A stretch of 64,000 nucleotides of DNA from Liolophura sinensis (Eukaryota > Mollusca > Polyplacophora > Chitonida > Chitonidae), in the NCBI RefSeq assembly GCF_032854445.1, contig NC_088296.1, positions 21,133,853-21,197,852 of the forward strand, in the 5' to 3' direction. Positions 49,222-62,494 of this stretch are shown piece by piece (the first letter of the stretch is position 1; each line of letters starts with the position of its first letter). Under the pieces are notes generated by a model. The model saw nothing but the letters and a program-made list of their open reading frames with translations. It ran no database searches and had not been told where the DNA came from. The position numbers and the translations under genes were made by a program.

Positions 49222-49350
49222 TTCTCTTTATTTAATTGATTGGTCTGTCGCGCCTTACTCAAGGATATTTCAGTTATACGACGGCGGCTAGCAGTATGGT
49301 GGGTGGAAACCCGGCACAGCCCGGGGAAAACCCATGACCATCCGCAGATG
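49222..49350 (-). mobile_element. SINE-1 3' fragment (unit B)
   Basis: Counterpart of 12520-12665. Confidence 0.75.
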
Positions 49351-50285
49351 TTCTGGAGGAGAGAAAGCCAGAGGTTAACCCAGTTTATTTCCTTGCTTTC
49401 TGAAAAAAGGATTTTGCAATCACTAATAATAAGAATGCCTAAGCCATTCATCTCTGCCTTAACAAAGAAGGTTCACTTCCGTCCTAGTTATATACTGTAG
49501 CCGTCTTTGTCCGGATACAATGGGTCGAGCTAAAGAGTTCATCCCACAACACCAACATATGTATATGTACCATGGCTGAATGTTTATTTCTTTATCTGAC
49601 AAAAGTGCACAGTAGGACATCGGTTATTCAACGGTATACACTTATGTTTAAAGAATGAAACCAGAGGAAACTGTCAAGCCTCTGCACACGAACTCCTAAC
49701 AAACTACTATATTTAAATTATATTTATTGGATTGGCATTTTACGCTGTATTCGAGAATATCTCACTTTGATTGATTGGTGGTTTTGTCTGTGTGCTGTGT
49801 GACACATCTTTCAAACACCATTAGCGCAAGCCTCAAATAAATCATTATTTCAAAACAGTTTGTATACAAAAACTTAATATTAATTGTAAATGATATAAAT
49901 GACTCAAGGTTATTGAATTCAAACTTGAAGAAGGATAACTGGAATAATTCCAACGATTAAATACACTGAGGAGTAGCCTTGGAGGGCAGATCTCAACACT
50001 GTCTTGTTGTTATCAACATTGTTATCTAGAAACGTTAGAAACAAAAATGACGATATTTGTAATCATTAATTGTAAACGTGACGAAATAGAATGTGACACG
50101 TGTAGCTGATCGCCATTCTATGGCTCCAATGGCAAACTAATGTATCATTTCCCACTTTACTTAGACAGTAGCGTATAGCAGATTAGTACAAAAAAGGCAT
50201 CTCTTCATTTGCACTCATGTTGTAGAAGTGTCGGTGTTTACATCACCAACAGGTAATCGTGTTACTCCCTCTGACGACATTTCCT

Positions 50286-53200
50286 CTAAGTCTGTGGTTT
50301 GTCAGTTTTATGGAGAAAGAACTGACTGAAATCCGTCCATAGCCAGAGAAAGCATCCGGCACAATGTCTCCGGCAACGTCTACCTGGGCACCCACACCAG
50401 CGGCAAATTGAGCACAAGATATTCATCGGACGCACCATATTCGTATATACCATTTCCATATCTGGGAACAACATCAATTTAAGAAAAAGACGTTAGTTGA
50501 CATACAATGTATGTTATTCACTTCTTTGATTGTTGTTGAACGACTTTTCAAAAAAATTGTAGTGATTGCCCATCTTTGTGTCGTAGACTGGCAGGCTTTT
50601 CTGCTGGAAAATATGTGCATGCAAATGCACCCATGTTTGCAGAACCGTAAAAAGGGCATTTAAATAAAAACAAAAACCACAACACACTGAAAAAATTGTA
50701 TGGAATATTACATTAAGATGTGATGTATAATATTACAGTGGATTTGCATACAAACATATTTAGCCTGCTGTAGCGTTGTTTTGCATTAAGTTTATGTATG
50801 TTAACAACACGTAGTGCAATAATGCAGTTTGAGTGTAAAGTTGCAGCCGTAAGTGATATAAATATGCCTATTAATACTGATTGTAAAACCTCAACAACTG
50901 TAAAATGTGTGTAATATTACATTGACTAAGGCCTGTATATAAACATGCACATTTATTTGTCTTGCAAAACTCAACAACTGTTTGAATGTAGAGTTACAGG
51001 TTCCTCTTGTAAGTTAACAATAAGCTAATGCAAAATGGTGAAATCGATGTTTCATGCAATATATTTAAAAAATGTAAGCATGACCAAAATACTTTGACCA
51101 TGTATTATGAAAAACCACAAAGTATTTATATCAGTACTGTACATTGTAGTCTTGTAATTTACCTTGTTAATCACTCGAGCTGGTGCACTTTTGTTTACCA
51201 TTGTTTGTATATAGCAAAACTGGGGATTGCTGAAGTGATGCAGTTAATGGTGAAGTCTACGTTCTTCTTCAAAGTGAATTTAAGAAAATTGTGCAGAAGT
51301 GGTCTGACTGAAGCAAAGATACCCAGGCAGGTTCATGATACCCTCCCAACAACATGTATATAGACACCGTAAAGGTCCGTTACACTTCGCTGTGTTTGTC
51401 TAAGGGCTGATATTCCCTTTATTATTAATGTTGCATACCATTTGGGGAACTTTGTAATGGAAACGAAATTCAAGTAAAACACATACGAATACATACACGG
51501 CTATACTCAACCTATTTTAAACGACTTAATGTAAAGAAAGGAATCGTATTGCTTTCCACCAGTGCTAGTAGCAAAAGATTCCTCGTTCTGAGAACACTAG
51601 CCTAATTTATGGCACTGACTGATTTCTTTGACATTTTGAATTATCGCTTGGCTGCTATGTAGATGCTACAATGTAGAGCCAATCATCCCATTTGAGGTAA
51701 ATTTTTGCGACCACCAACGCTTAAAATAGCACCTGCTTTTGACGACAGATCACGCGCCTTTCCACGTTGACGGAGGTCTTGGTTTGCGCTGCGCTACGCA
51801 GACTGATTGCAGGTGGGAAAGAGGCAAAAGGCTCAAACGTAAGTATAAACTTTTTGTAATCATGTTTCGGTGCAGACACTGTCAGTTCAGCTGTAAAACT
51901 GTCGCAAGTTATTGGCGGCAATGCAGGGTTCATTCGAATACACCAAAAGAAAGGTTTTCATGTGGTATTGGGCAGTGTATATTTTCGTTTTCGTCGTTGA
52001 AGTCACTTCGCGTGAGGTCATTTGTGTAACATTTAAAGCCTCACGTCAGGAATGGGAAAGCTGTACGATGCCCGTTCATTGTCTGTTTGAGTTCACATAA
52101 GGATTATAGTAAGGAGGAAACATTTGCCTCGCACATTTCAAGAAACCACCAGAAAACCCCTTGGGCCGATGTGCATTTTAGTCACTTCAATAATCAATGG
52201 CAGGCTAAGTGACCGCCCCCCCCCCCCCCCCGCTTCCTTTGTTTGTGGGGCCTCGGTAGCCATAGGTGATAGATGGCGCTCTGTTTTGTTTGGTGTTACA
52301 TGCAGCCATTCGCTGGACATCACCTGTTTTCCACCATTGTGAAATACTAGCAATTATGTCACATGTGGAAGACACAGCTAAAGCTGACCTCTTTCCCTCT
52401 ATTGCCCTTTCATAGCTCACATGAACATAGGCTGTTTCAATTCCATCAATTTGCTATTCCTACACATACATCCATCACAAATTCTTCAAACCAATTTCAT
52501 TAACCCTGATCATGGTTTGATAAAATCAACAGAAGTGTTGAGTCAATACGAACTGATGTACTTTCTCAGAATTTGAACAGCCTCGTGTCTTATTCTGTGC
52601 CTTAAGTAGATAGTGTTAATAGAGGAATCAGCATGGGCGTAGTTGTATGGAGCTGCTTGTAGGTCATAAACAAGTATGGCATGTTTTTATCACTATCAAG
52701 TCCGCTCCCATATTGTGTTGTTTCTACCAGTGGCCTTACAAGGTGCAAAATACCTGTATTTAGACTCCATTTTCATTGTTTTTGAGCCCTAATATCTTTG
52801 ATATTTGTTTGCCAGCATTGGATTAGTTTCCAAGAACTGTTTGGTGTATTTGTTCCTTTTGTGTTTTATGTAGATATGATGTATTTTATGTGCAATTAAT
52901 GCCTTGGTGGCTACAACAAATTTCAATATACTTGATTTAACTCCATTTTGATTTTCCGTTTTTAAAAAAAGATGTCGTAAACATCTGTTGAAGACGTATT
53001 TTGTTACAAAAATAGGCAATTTGTTTAAAGAATCAGAACAAAAGTATGATTTATCTGTGTGTGTCAAACCTTGTGTGTTAAAAAGTTAAGAAAATCAGGC
53101 AATATGTTTAAGTTGGAAAGATAGCAACAAATAATGTTCCATCTTTTGTGTGCCATAGTATTTTTTACAGCCCATTTAAGGCTTAGACCCCAGCAAAGTG

Positions 53201-56200
53201 ATTGTCTGTGAAGATTGCCTGAAAAAGCAAACTAAACATATTTTAAGTAAGAAATATGATTAATTTCTTTCATTTTTGTTTTATGTATCAGTACAAATGC
53301 ATGTTTTACCTTTGTGTGCCACTGTTTGTGTGTTGAAAAAGCTGTTTAGAAAAATAGGCAATATGTTTAAGTTTGAACAGTAGCATTGCAGCAATTAATG
53401 TCTTATCTTTTGTGTACCATAGTAATTATTTTACAGCCTATTCCAAGGTTTAGTGTGATTTCCTCAGAAGATTGTTTGGAAAAGCAAACTGAACATATTT
53501 TAAGGGAAAAAAATATAATTAATTTCTTTCTTCTTTCGCTCCACATACCAGTGCAGATATATGTGTTATCTGTGTGCCAATCTTTGAGTGTTGAAAAATT
53601 TAAGAAAAAAAAACAATATGTTGAAGTTAGAAGGATAGAAACAAATAATGCTTTACCGTTGTGTGACAGTTATGTTTTACAGCCTATTCAAGGCTAAGAC
53701 CCGAATAAAGTGATTAAATATGAAGATTGTCTTAAAAAGCAAACTGAACATATTTTAGGGGAAAAATATGAGAAATTTCTCTCTAGCTTTGTTTCATCAA
53801 TAGGCATTGGTTTATATAATGTTGATATTGCTTCGGGTTTTTTTTTAAATGTATAAATGTTCAAAGGGTAATGAGAGAAATTATCTTCACACATATCTGC
53901 AGAGTTGTGTTTTTTCTCCATGAACTTTGCTACCGTCCACCCTTGACAGTCTGCAGTTGTATAAGTAAAAACAATTGTTCCCATTTGAAGTATATAGTGT
54001 ATTTACTTATTTGATCGGTGTTTTAGGCTGTATTTAAGAATATGTACTTTGCTTTACGGCAGTCAGATTTATGAGTAGAAGAAATGGTGCAGAAACGCTG
54101 GAAAACAACCAAACCTTGTTAGGTACCTGATTCACCCTTCAACAAAAGGCCGCAACCGATCCAGCGGAAAGTTGTGAATCAACAGTGCCCCAAATGACAG
54201 ACATTCAACGGAATGTTGTGAATCGACAGTACTCCAAATAGAAGTTATACAACGCAATGTTGTGAATCGACAGCACTCCAACTAGTAGATACACCACGGA
54301 ATCCGTGAACAAACAGTACTCCCAATACCAGATATACAACGGAATGTTGTGAATCAACAGTGCTCCAAAATGCAGATACACAAAGAAAGGTTGTGAATCA
54401 ACAGTATTCCAAATATCAGATACACAACGAAAAGTTGTAAGTCGACAGTACTCCAAATAGCAGATATACAACGGAATTTTGTGAATCGACAGTACTCCAA
54501 GTAGCAGATATACAACGGAAGGTTGTGAATCAATAGTACTCCAAATAGCAGATATACAACGGAATGTTGTGAATCGACAGTACTCCAAATAGCAGATACA
54601 CAACGAAAGGTTGTAAATCAACAGTACCCCAAAAAGCAGACATACAACGGAATGTTGTGAATCAACAGTACTCCAAATAACAGATATACAACGGAATGTT
54701 GTGAATCAACAGTACTCAAAATAACAGATATACAACAGAAGGTTGTGAATCAACAGTACTCCAAATAGCAGATATACAACGCAATGTTGTGAATCAACAG
54801 TACTCCAAATTGCAGATATACAACGGAATGTTTTGAATCCACAGTACTTCAAATAGCAGATATACAACGGAAGGTTGTGAATCAACAGTACTCGAAATTG
54901 CAGATATACAACGGAATGTTGTAAATCAACAGTACTCCAAATAGCAGATAGACAACAGAAGGTTGTAAATCAACAGTACCCCAAAAAGCAGACATACAAC
55001 GGAATGTTGTGAATCATCAGTACTCAAAATAACAGATATACAACAGAAGGTTGTGAATCAACAGTACTCCAAATAGCAGATATACAACGGAATGTTGCAA
55101 ATCAACAGTACTCCAATTAGCAGATATACTACGGAAGGTTGTGAATCAACAGTACTCCAAATAGCAGATATACAACGGAATGTTGTGAATCAACAGTACT
55201 CCAAATAGCAGATATACAACGGAAGGTTGTGAATCAACAGTACTCCAAATAACAGATATACAACGGAATGATGTGAATCAACAGTACTGAAAATAACGGA
55301 TATACAACAGAAGGTTGTGAATCAACAGTACTCCAAATAGCAGATATACTACGGAAGGTTGTGAATCAACAGTACTCCAAATAGCAGATATACAACGAAA
55401 TGTTGTGAATCAACAGTACCTCAAATAGTAGATATACTATGGACTGTTGTGAATCAACAGTACTCCAAATAGCAGATATACAACGGAATGTTGTGAATTA
55501 ACAGTACTCCAAATAGCAGACATACAACGGAAGGTTGTGAATCGACAGTACTCCAAATAGCAGACATACAACGGAAGGTTGTGAATCAACAGTACTCCAA
55601 ATAGCAGATATACAACGGAAGGTTGTGAATCAACAGTACTCCAAATAGCAGATATACAACGGAAGGTTGTGAATCAACAGTACTCCAAATATCAGATATA
55701 CAACGGAAGGTTGTAAATTTACAGTACCCCAAATGGCAGACATACAAACGGAATGGTGTGAATCAACAGTACTCCAAATAGCAGATATACAACGGAATGT
55801 TGTAAATCAACAGTACTCCAAATAGCAGATATACAACAGAATGTTGTGAATTAACAGTACTCCAAATTGCAGATATACAACGGAATGTTGTGAAACAACG
55901 GTACTCCTAGTAACAAATATACAACGGAAGGTTGTGAATCAACAATACTCTAAATTGCAGATATACAACAGAATGTTTTGAATCCACAGTACTCCAAATA
56001 GCAGATATGCAACGCAGTGTTGTGAATCAACAGTACTCCAAATAGTAGATATACAACGGAATGTTGTGAATCGACAGTACTCCAGATAGCAGATTTACAA
56101 CGGAATGTTGTGAATCTACAGTACTCCAACTGGTAAATATACAACAGAATTCTTTCTTTGCAAACGGTAGATACACATGAGAGCATTGTAAGTTATGAAC

Positions 56201-57952
56201 ATATCAATTTGCACATATACATTGAACCATGTAGCCTTACACTGGAAATCTCTACCCGTATGTTGTATTGTTACACTAAGAATGACTGTCAACTTACAAT
56301 GTTACCTTACTTTTTGCCGCAGTCTCTGGGGTAAGTATACAGTAGAACTGATATATATTTACAGCGCTCCACAAATTGTAGATTACATGTATTTACGTTG
56401 GTAACAAAATTGCCAGTAGTTTTCACCATAAAATTGCATTTTAATATAATAAATTAGTGTTGTTTTACAACGAAAGTTGTGTTTATAAACAATAGTCCCG
56501 CCACTGTAAACTAACAGCAAAACGTGTTGATAACGAAATTACCAACACTTTTTGCTGTAGATTAATATCATTATTTTTTACAGTGTATCTAAATTTACTT
56601 AACCGCCAACAAGCATTTTAACAGGTATTGACATACATGTAACGCTGATTGCATTCTATTCCTTGTATATTTCTCTACTCAGCTTTGTCGGTTCCTTCAG
56701 TGTGATGTTTTAAACCCTGTGATATCATACCACGTACGTGTACTTGGGAAGGGTTGCAGCAACCTGTGGATGGTCGTGGGTTTCTTTCAGGGATAGGCCA
56801 GGTTTTTTCTCTACCCTATGCTGGCCGCGATTGTATATGTAGATATATTCTGGAAAGGGACGTAAACACCAATCATATATATATATAGATCACACCTGCT
56901 ATGAATGATTATTTAAAACTCTGATCAAAGCTTTAAAAAATATACATGCAATGAGGTGCATTTGTTACAGCAAATGAGGCTTGCAATAAAGACGTTCTGG
57001 ATAGAAAGAGTTGGGTTATTTCGGAATGCCCCCCTTAAGGGAGGTGACTATATCGAACAACGCATGCGTATAAAATGCTTTTTACTGTTTTACTCGAGCT
57101 CCTGGTTATGATAACACAGAATAAGTGTGTTGCTATAAGTATTATTATTTGTTATGGGATTAAAACAAAAAACGGCCCGCTGACACTAAGTATATTCCGT
57201 TATGCTCTGTGAAAGGTGTTATTTAGCTTTTTAACATGAAAACATGAAAGGCCTCATGCCTCTAGAGATCGCGAGAGGACGGCTTACGGAATATGCATGA
57301 ACACAATCGTGTGTGCCTGTTGGAGAATCAGTGTGTTGTTTTGAGAAATTAAAGTGGAGATTATACGTGGGCCACTAGGAAGCCGGCCAAAAGGAAAGTA
57401 ATTCTGGGCGAACGTAAACACTCAGTGCAATTCTGACGTTTGCCATTATAACAGGGAAGCTATGTTCGGTTTTCAGAGAAGGCCTACTCAGAGACATTTA
57501 TCACTTCCGACAAAATCTTCAGGATTCAGATTATTGCTGTTGTGAATAAACCTTGATAAAATACAAGCCAAGATTTCTTCTAAAAAATTATCTACGGGGA
57601 ATTTATTTATTGATCGATTTGATTGATGTTTTATGCCGTACTCAAGAATATTTCACTTATACCAAGGCGATGACCATCAGGGTGGAAATCGGTCAGAGGC
57701 GGAGGAAAACCCACGGCCATCTGCATGTTCTAAGGTGAATTAACGCAGAAATGCTAGATGCATGTAATATACTATACCAAGTCGTTCGATATCTGCTAAC
57801 GGCTGTTGATTTCTAGGTCGTTCGATAACTGCTAACGGCTGTTGATTTCTAGGTCGTTCGATACCTGCTAACGGCTGTTGATTTCTGGCGGCATTGGACA
57901 GATATCCACACAGGATGATCATAACGCAGATCGTCTTGTAAAGTAACTCCAT
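50286..57952 (-). CDS. G3B: secreted cysteine-rich peptide with repeated pro-region, two exons
   Basis: Unit B copy of G3A: exon 1 57952 down to 57778 (175 nt, same length), intron 57777-50462, exon 2 50461 down to 50286, 116 residues. Signal peptide, three 12-residue pro-region repeats, phase 1 donor and ttgttcccag acceptor are conserved. Framework Cys are at 75, 78, 83, 88, 92 and 95, with an extra Cys at 81 where G3A has Tyr. The first residues of exon 2 are rewritten relative to G3A by compensating indels that keep the frame, and a changed stop adds five residues to the tail. The intron has grown to 7.3 kb because the minisatellite inside its transposon expanded. A candidate functional gene; the odd Cys number suggests dimerisation or a free thiol, if expressed. 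Confidence 0.68.
51862..52100 (+). pseudogene. Decayed C2H2-type zinc-finger frame of the CACTA-like element (unit B)
   Basis: Copy of 22778-23016 with FRCRHCQFSC at its start and the same shared frameshift and stop near 51995-52015. Confidence 0.42.
53000..53790. repeat. Tandem repeat, unit about 250 bp, in the CACTA-like element (unit B)
   Basis: Counterpart of 23920-24700; the marker caatatgtt-aag recurs near 53100, 53360 and 53615. Confidence 0.7.
54165..56130. repeat. 44-bp minisatellite, about 45 copies (unit B)
   Basis: Same unit and place as 25261-25546 but expanded roughly sevenfold, with several adjacent copies identical or nearly so around 55500-55700, a sign of recent growth. 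Each unit contains acaac-ggaat-gttgt, a small dyad (5-bp arms, 5-base loop). Alternating ggaatgtt and ggaaggtt variants suggest higher-order duplication of groups of units. Confidence 0.92.
56745..56875 (+). mobile_element. SINE-1 core fragment in the G3B intron
   Basis: Counterpart of 26135-26270, followed by a short (TA)n run. Confidence 0.65.
57605..57735 (-). mobile_element. SINE-1 3' fragment next to G3B exon 1
   Basis: Counterpart of 26735-26860. Confidence 0.7.
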
Positions 57953-58878
57953 CTTCCTAACAGCTCACGGGGCTTTACTCAGAAGTGCGTTGTAGAATCA
58001 TTACCGTACATACGCGATCTGTAAAAGTCGGTGTTTCAACTTACTATACGAAGCGGATATGACATGTATAATTCATGAATTTCGCAGTTCTCGCACTTGA
58101 CAAAAGCAAAGTAGCACAGCCCAATTCAACGTTAAATAAGTACACACCTGACATTCAAGTGTCATGTACGTACTTAGTTAGATGAAGAAAAGAAAAACTT
58201 CACATCGTAGGAAGGGCTTTTGGTTTACTTTTGGGGTAAACAACCCAAAACTCGTGGTGATTCATCTTTCTTGAATGGTTGTTACAACCTTTGACTGACA
58301 AAGCGACAACATTCACACACCTAGTTCAATTGTAACACTCGATTATAACCACTCGTGCTTTTCAGCTTTTCTATTGCATTTAGATATAACTATTCATGTA
58401 TAGTATATATATATGGTAGACACAAACAGGTGAATTTTCAGAATTCAGAAAAAAAGAGATCGGAATTTTTGGACCATCCGTGAACGCCAAATCAACACGT
58501 ATTTTTTCACATGGACATGTAATATTAGTCACATTGGAACGAATTGCACAGAGAAGCGTCTTTCCGCTTTTTCCCACTCCCTGTTTTAGTCATGTATTTA
58601 TGGCGCTGCCTCACTGCCATGCCATTGACATTTCTTTGTACATGCTGGAGTCCAAAGGATGGAAAACCAGACAGTGTTAACCTATCCGAACTAAGGATTG
58701 TGTTTAAGTTTATAATTTATACTCAAGCCAGTTCTTGACTTGACGACCTTACACTGGTAGCAAGGAAAATAACTTGTGTTTTAAAAAGTTTTCAACAGAT
58801 ACGGAAAAGAAATTGTAAATGTAAACATATGTGTGTATGTAATACAATAATAAGAAAATGTATTGAACATGTGGATAC

Positions 58879-59878
58879 TGTTATGTATGACTATTTAACG
58901 TTTTCATGTACTGTTAGTCTGCGGACCTTTGTGAAAGCATAACAGGCCCTGTTATATATGTACAGTGCGGACCTGGCCGAAAGCACCTTGTTCAAGGCTC
59001 TGTTTATTTAACTGGCTGTTCATTGGCTGTTAAACTCTGTGTTTAAAAATAGTTGAATCCACCTGGCACGTATATAAGCCGTGTTTTCTGTGCAGAGTGG
59101 AGGTATTTTTGCTGCATCCACTGGGAGCCAGGAGAGTGTGCGACGCTCTCGTATCGAGTCCATTATATTTATATGAGCTGGTAATGCCAGTTTCATTTGG
59201 GAGGACAGATTTTTATGCCGGCACCGTTTGTGTACCACAGTAGTACTGATGTCTGGTTTATGTGAATTTCTGCGGAAGTCACGTTTATTGGTGTTCGGAT
59301 CTTTATTATGATTATACAGTGTGGACTGTGTAATTTGTTTAACACGCTGACCTCACCTGACCGACAAGGTCGTCAAGGACTCTAAACTGAAGTTTTCAGT
59401 TTTGTAAAGGACGTTCGTTCTGCCACAAGGTGACATTACTCTACGTCTCTGAACGGCTCGTTTGTGAGCTTCTGCGGGAGCTGTGACTGATCTGAAGTGG
59501 ATTATACCTCCATGCCTGTATTTACCCTGTGTTGTGCTCTGCGGGTGTGACGTCATTCAAAGGCTTGACTGTTCCAGTTCTGTGTAACCTGTGTACTGTG
59601 TTCGTGTTCGCTAACCTGGCGAAGTACCTGTCTAGGACAATTTGTGAATTGTGTGTTTATCCCATGGTCTTTACGTTGGATTTCCTGGAATACATTCCTT
59701 GGGATGCAAAGGTGAACTGGAAACTTGTAAAGACCGGTAATACTGATGTGTATGTTGTTGTTGTTGTTGTTGAACTGTCTGTAAAACTGTACGTCTCATT
59801 TTATATATAAAGCATTGTTTACATTGTAATATTGAGTCACTGAGTCTGTTTTCTGTTGCCGTTTTCAATACCGTAACA
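58879..59878 (+). mobile_element. Solo LTR, 1000 bp, unit B only
   Basis: Unit A reads ggatac-gtaattt at 28002-28012. Unit B has the same flanks separated by exactly 1000 bases that begin TGTTATG and end CGTAACA. The 4-bp target ATAC is duplicated (58875-58878 and 59879-59882). TG...CA ends with a short inverted repeat, a TATATAAG at 59071 as in an LTR promoter, and a TATAAA near 59806 all fit one LTR of a retrotransposon, probably Ty3/gypsy-like. No internal region, so it is a solo LTR left by LTR-LTR recombination. A TTG/TGT microsatellite lies at 59751-59772. The small open frame across the end is not a gene. Confidence 0.85.
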
Positions 59879-61039
59879 ATACGTAATTTACAAAATGATA
59901 GTGAAAAACCTATGAAGTCCGATTTACAATCAGAACATAACAGACACACATAAAGTTCATACAGATGTTCTTAGATGCAGTATTTCGTTTGTTTGTGGTG
60001 TCTCTTTCTTGGTTTTTTCTCCTCCTTTGTAATTCGGTTAGAAAGAACAACAGTGTAAAGAAAGGTTCGCATAGATCAAAAATGCATCATCCAGATGCTT
60101 TTCCATTCGTTGAGCTCTGGTGATGAAAATACTGAAGTACTCCGACGCTTTCAAATGAAAGCTGTCATCTAGCTGAAAAACGGTGTGTGACTTACGCGTC
60201 TACAATTTGACGAAAATCCGATGTCAATCATTGTGTAAGAGTGAGTAAGACCAGTTTGCCTTACCCTGGAGTGCCATGCGAAACGCGCACAGTGGCAGTA
60301 TGACATGATCCTGGTATTCTGTAGAAATATATGTGAACAAATATTATTCATTTCATTGTTGTTTAGCGCCTTTCTCAAGAATTAGTCACTTGTATGATGA
60401 CAGTGACTTTTTTTGGTCACAGGAAATCGGAGTGCTTGGGTTAAAACCACCGGCATTTGGGAAGGTAGTAACAAATTTTCCACGGGTAACGCACAGGTGA
60501 GCACACAATCACGGGAGACAATTAGTCTTCCACTATGGTCCTTTCTAATTTCACAGACCTGGCTTTATTTTCTGGCAGAGCCGTGCAAGGAGGTATGGCC
60601 GAACACGTTTTCTTAACTTACTATATGGTGTCCAATTAGCCTTCTCAAAGTCCTACTCCAGGGAACTTAGATATCATGAGATAAATAAAAGTGAGACATA
60701 TGGATTTCAACTTTAATAGGTTAAGGTGTTGATTTTAGTTTTATTTGACATTCTTCTGTTTCCTGTCAGTGTGTGGTTTTACTCTGACTCCCTGTTATTG
60801 GTAATTTTCTTAGAAATTCTCGAAGGAAGTGGCAAGTAGACTTCATCTGTCCTCGTTAGCTTCATTGTAAACAGTGCTCACCAGGAAAGGAACAACGGAG
60901 TGAAGTAAGTAGTCCTATTTAAGCCCATTAGATTGGACATGTGTTATCTACGGCTGTTATCACACACAAGGCCCATATATCACAAAATGGCGAGGTTTTG
61001 CACAAGTTTTCTGCACGCCAAACAAGCCCACTACACTAA

Positions 61040-61278
61040 AACAATAGTCTGTTAATTTTAACAGAGAGTCTATTGTCTTAGTGATGATAGTTTATAATTT
61101 GTTATAATATAGTACTGTGTCATATTTCAACATAATATCCTATTAGCGTAATACAATCTTTATGTTGAATTAATAGAATATGAGCGTTTTACGTAACAGA
61201 ATAATCCGTTGCAATAGCAAAATACACTCTAGCATCACTCAGACAAAAGATTTCCTGTTACAATTAACGGATTATTTT
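61040..61278. mobile_element. MITE with terminal inverted repeats (unit B)
   Basis: Unit B copy of 29101-29340. The left end is more worn (aacaatagtctgttaa) and the right end keeps aacggattatttttgg. Confidence 0.6.
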
Positions 61279-62494
61279 TGGAGAGCAGGCGTCACATTAT
61301 ACACACATATATAACACGACTGACCTTATATTAGAATAATAGGAATAAGTTATGGGACAGTCGGCCTGTACAACACCCGAACATGGCCCCCAGAACCAAG
61401 TATGCTACCTATATATGCCTTTGGAACAGGAATGTACGCTGACGAAATCATAGTAAGAGCCGATACATTAGCTTTCTTTTGCAAGTGACAATTTCGGACA
61501 ACGTAGTACATGTATGTCGCACTTGTTTAATTCTACTGCATTTTATGAAAATAAAATATATAAAATACAACGTTGGTATAGAGAAAATAGAATTGAGTGA
61601 GAATAAATTTCCTTAATTTTGTCTTTAAAGCCAGTATTTCAAACAATCTGCTCATGTCCTCGGCTCAGCTGTCATGTTTATGTCTGTTTGGGTCAAACAC
61701 AACATGATCACACAGAAGTGCTCCAAAATTGCACGGTATCTGGTTAAAACATCTCCTGTAATATTATAATGTATCATAAAGATTTAAAAAGTAAAGTACA
61801 TTAAACGTGCGCATATTCAGATGAGGTTTTGGTGGCCGCCGTTTTGACTATAGTCTATTTCTGTTAGCCATTCAGCTCTCTGTAAAATCAGTCATACTCG
61901 CTATCAAATTGGCTTTAGTCAGTGACACATAACAACACAAGCTCTACACATGGATATGTTGGACCTGATACTGAAATATCCCGGCGGTGCATCTGCAGCC
62001 AATCTATTTAAACAGGATCGCTGGAGTTCCTTGTAAATGATATAGTAGGCGTATTGCATGAACAGTTCAAGCAGTGGAGGAAATATTCTCCCAGCACATC
62101 CAATTTCCGAGAAAGCCATATTTACCACTTGGGTCTTCATCTCCGAAGTCAACAAGTTTTATGTGTCACAGGTTACTGCTTACACTGTTATCGGGAAAAT
62201 ACCGTCGACGTTAGAGAGTTAAAGCGAAAGATATTTCCTGATGTTGGCACAAAGCGAGTGAACGAAATATAGATTAATAACTTGACTTCAATGTTCGGAG
62301 ATACTTTCTTTCTATTTTAAGAAAAACTGATCTGTGAAACCACTGGATTAGCGGATAAGAGCTAGCATCTTATGCCTTAAACTGCCACAAAATTGCCAGC
62401 ACACTTTTTTGTCAATACGTTTGTATGCTTTGGTTCATGTCATACAATTTTCCGGTGTGTAGATGTGTGTACATATGTTGTGTCTTTCTGTTAC

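Larger units (their letters stand above)
50685..56585. mobile_element. CACTA/EnSpm-like DNA transposon, degenerate (unit B)
   Basis: Same insertion as in unit A, with the same ends (CACTGAAAAAATTG and TTTTTTACAGTG) and the same flanks, so it was present before the 30-kb duplication. It is 5.9 kb here, mostly because the 44-bp minisatellite grew. It lies in the G3B intron. Confidence 0.55.
30258..61970. repeat. Tandem segmental duplication, unit B
   Basis: Direct repeat of unit A. Relative to A it lacks the 12.95-20.43 kb block. It gains about 30866-33100, about 34010-34770, about 44030-47060, roughly 38 extra minisatellite copies in 54165-56130, and a solo LTR at 58879-59878. The end is placed where the following sequence matches B near 30809 again. 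Confidence 0.88.

Noticed and set aside
54205-54621. 138-codon minus-strand frame with repeated residues, and 25169-25570
   Set aside because: Produced by the 44-bp minisatellite, whose frame cycles every three units; not conserved between units.
59529-59810. 93-codon frame
   Set aside because: Lies within the solo LTR and runs through a TTG/TGT microsatellite.
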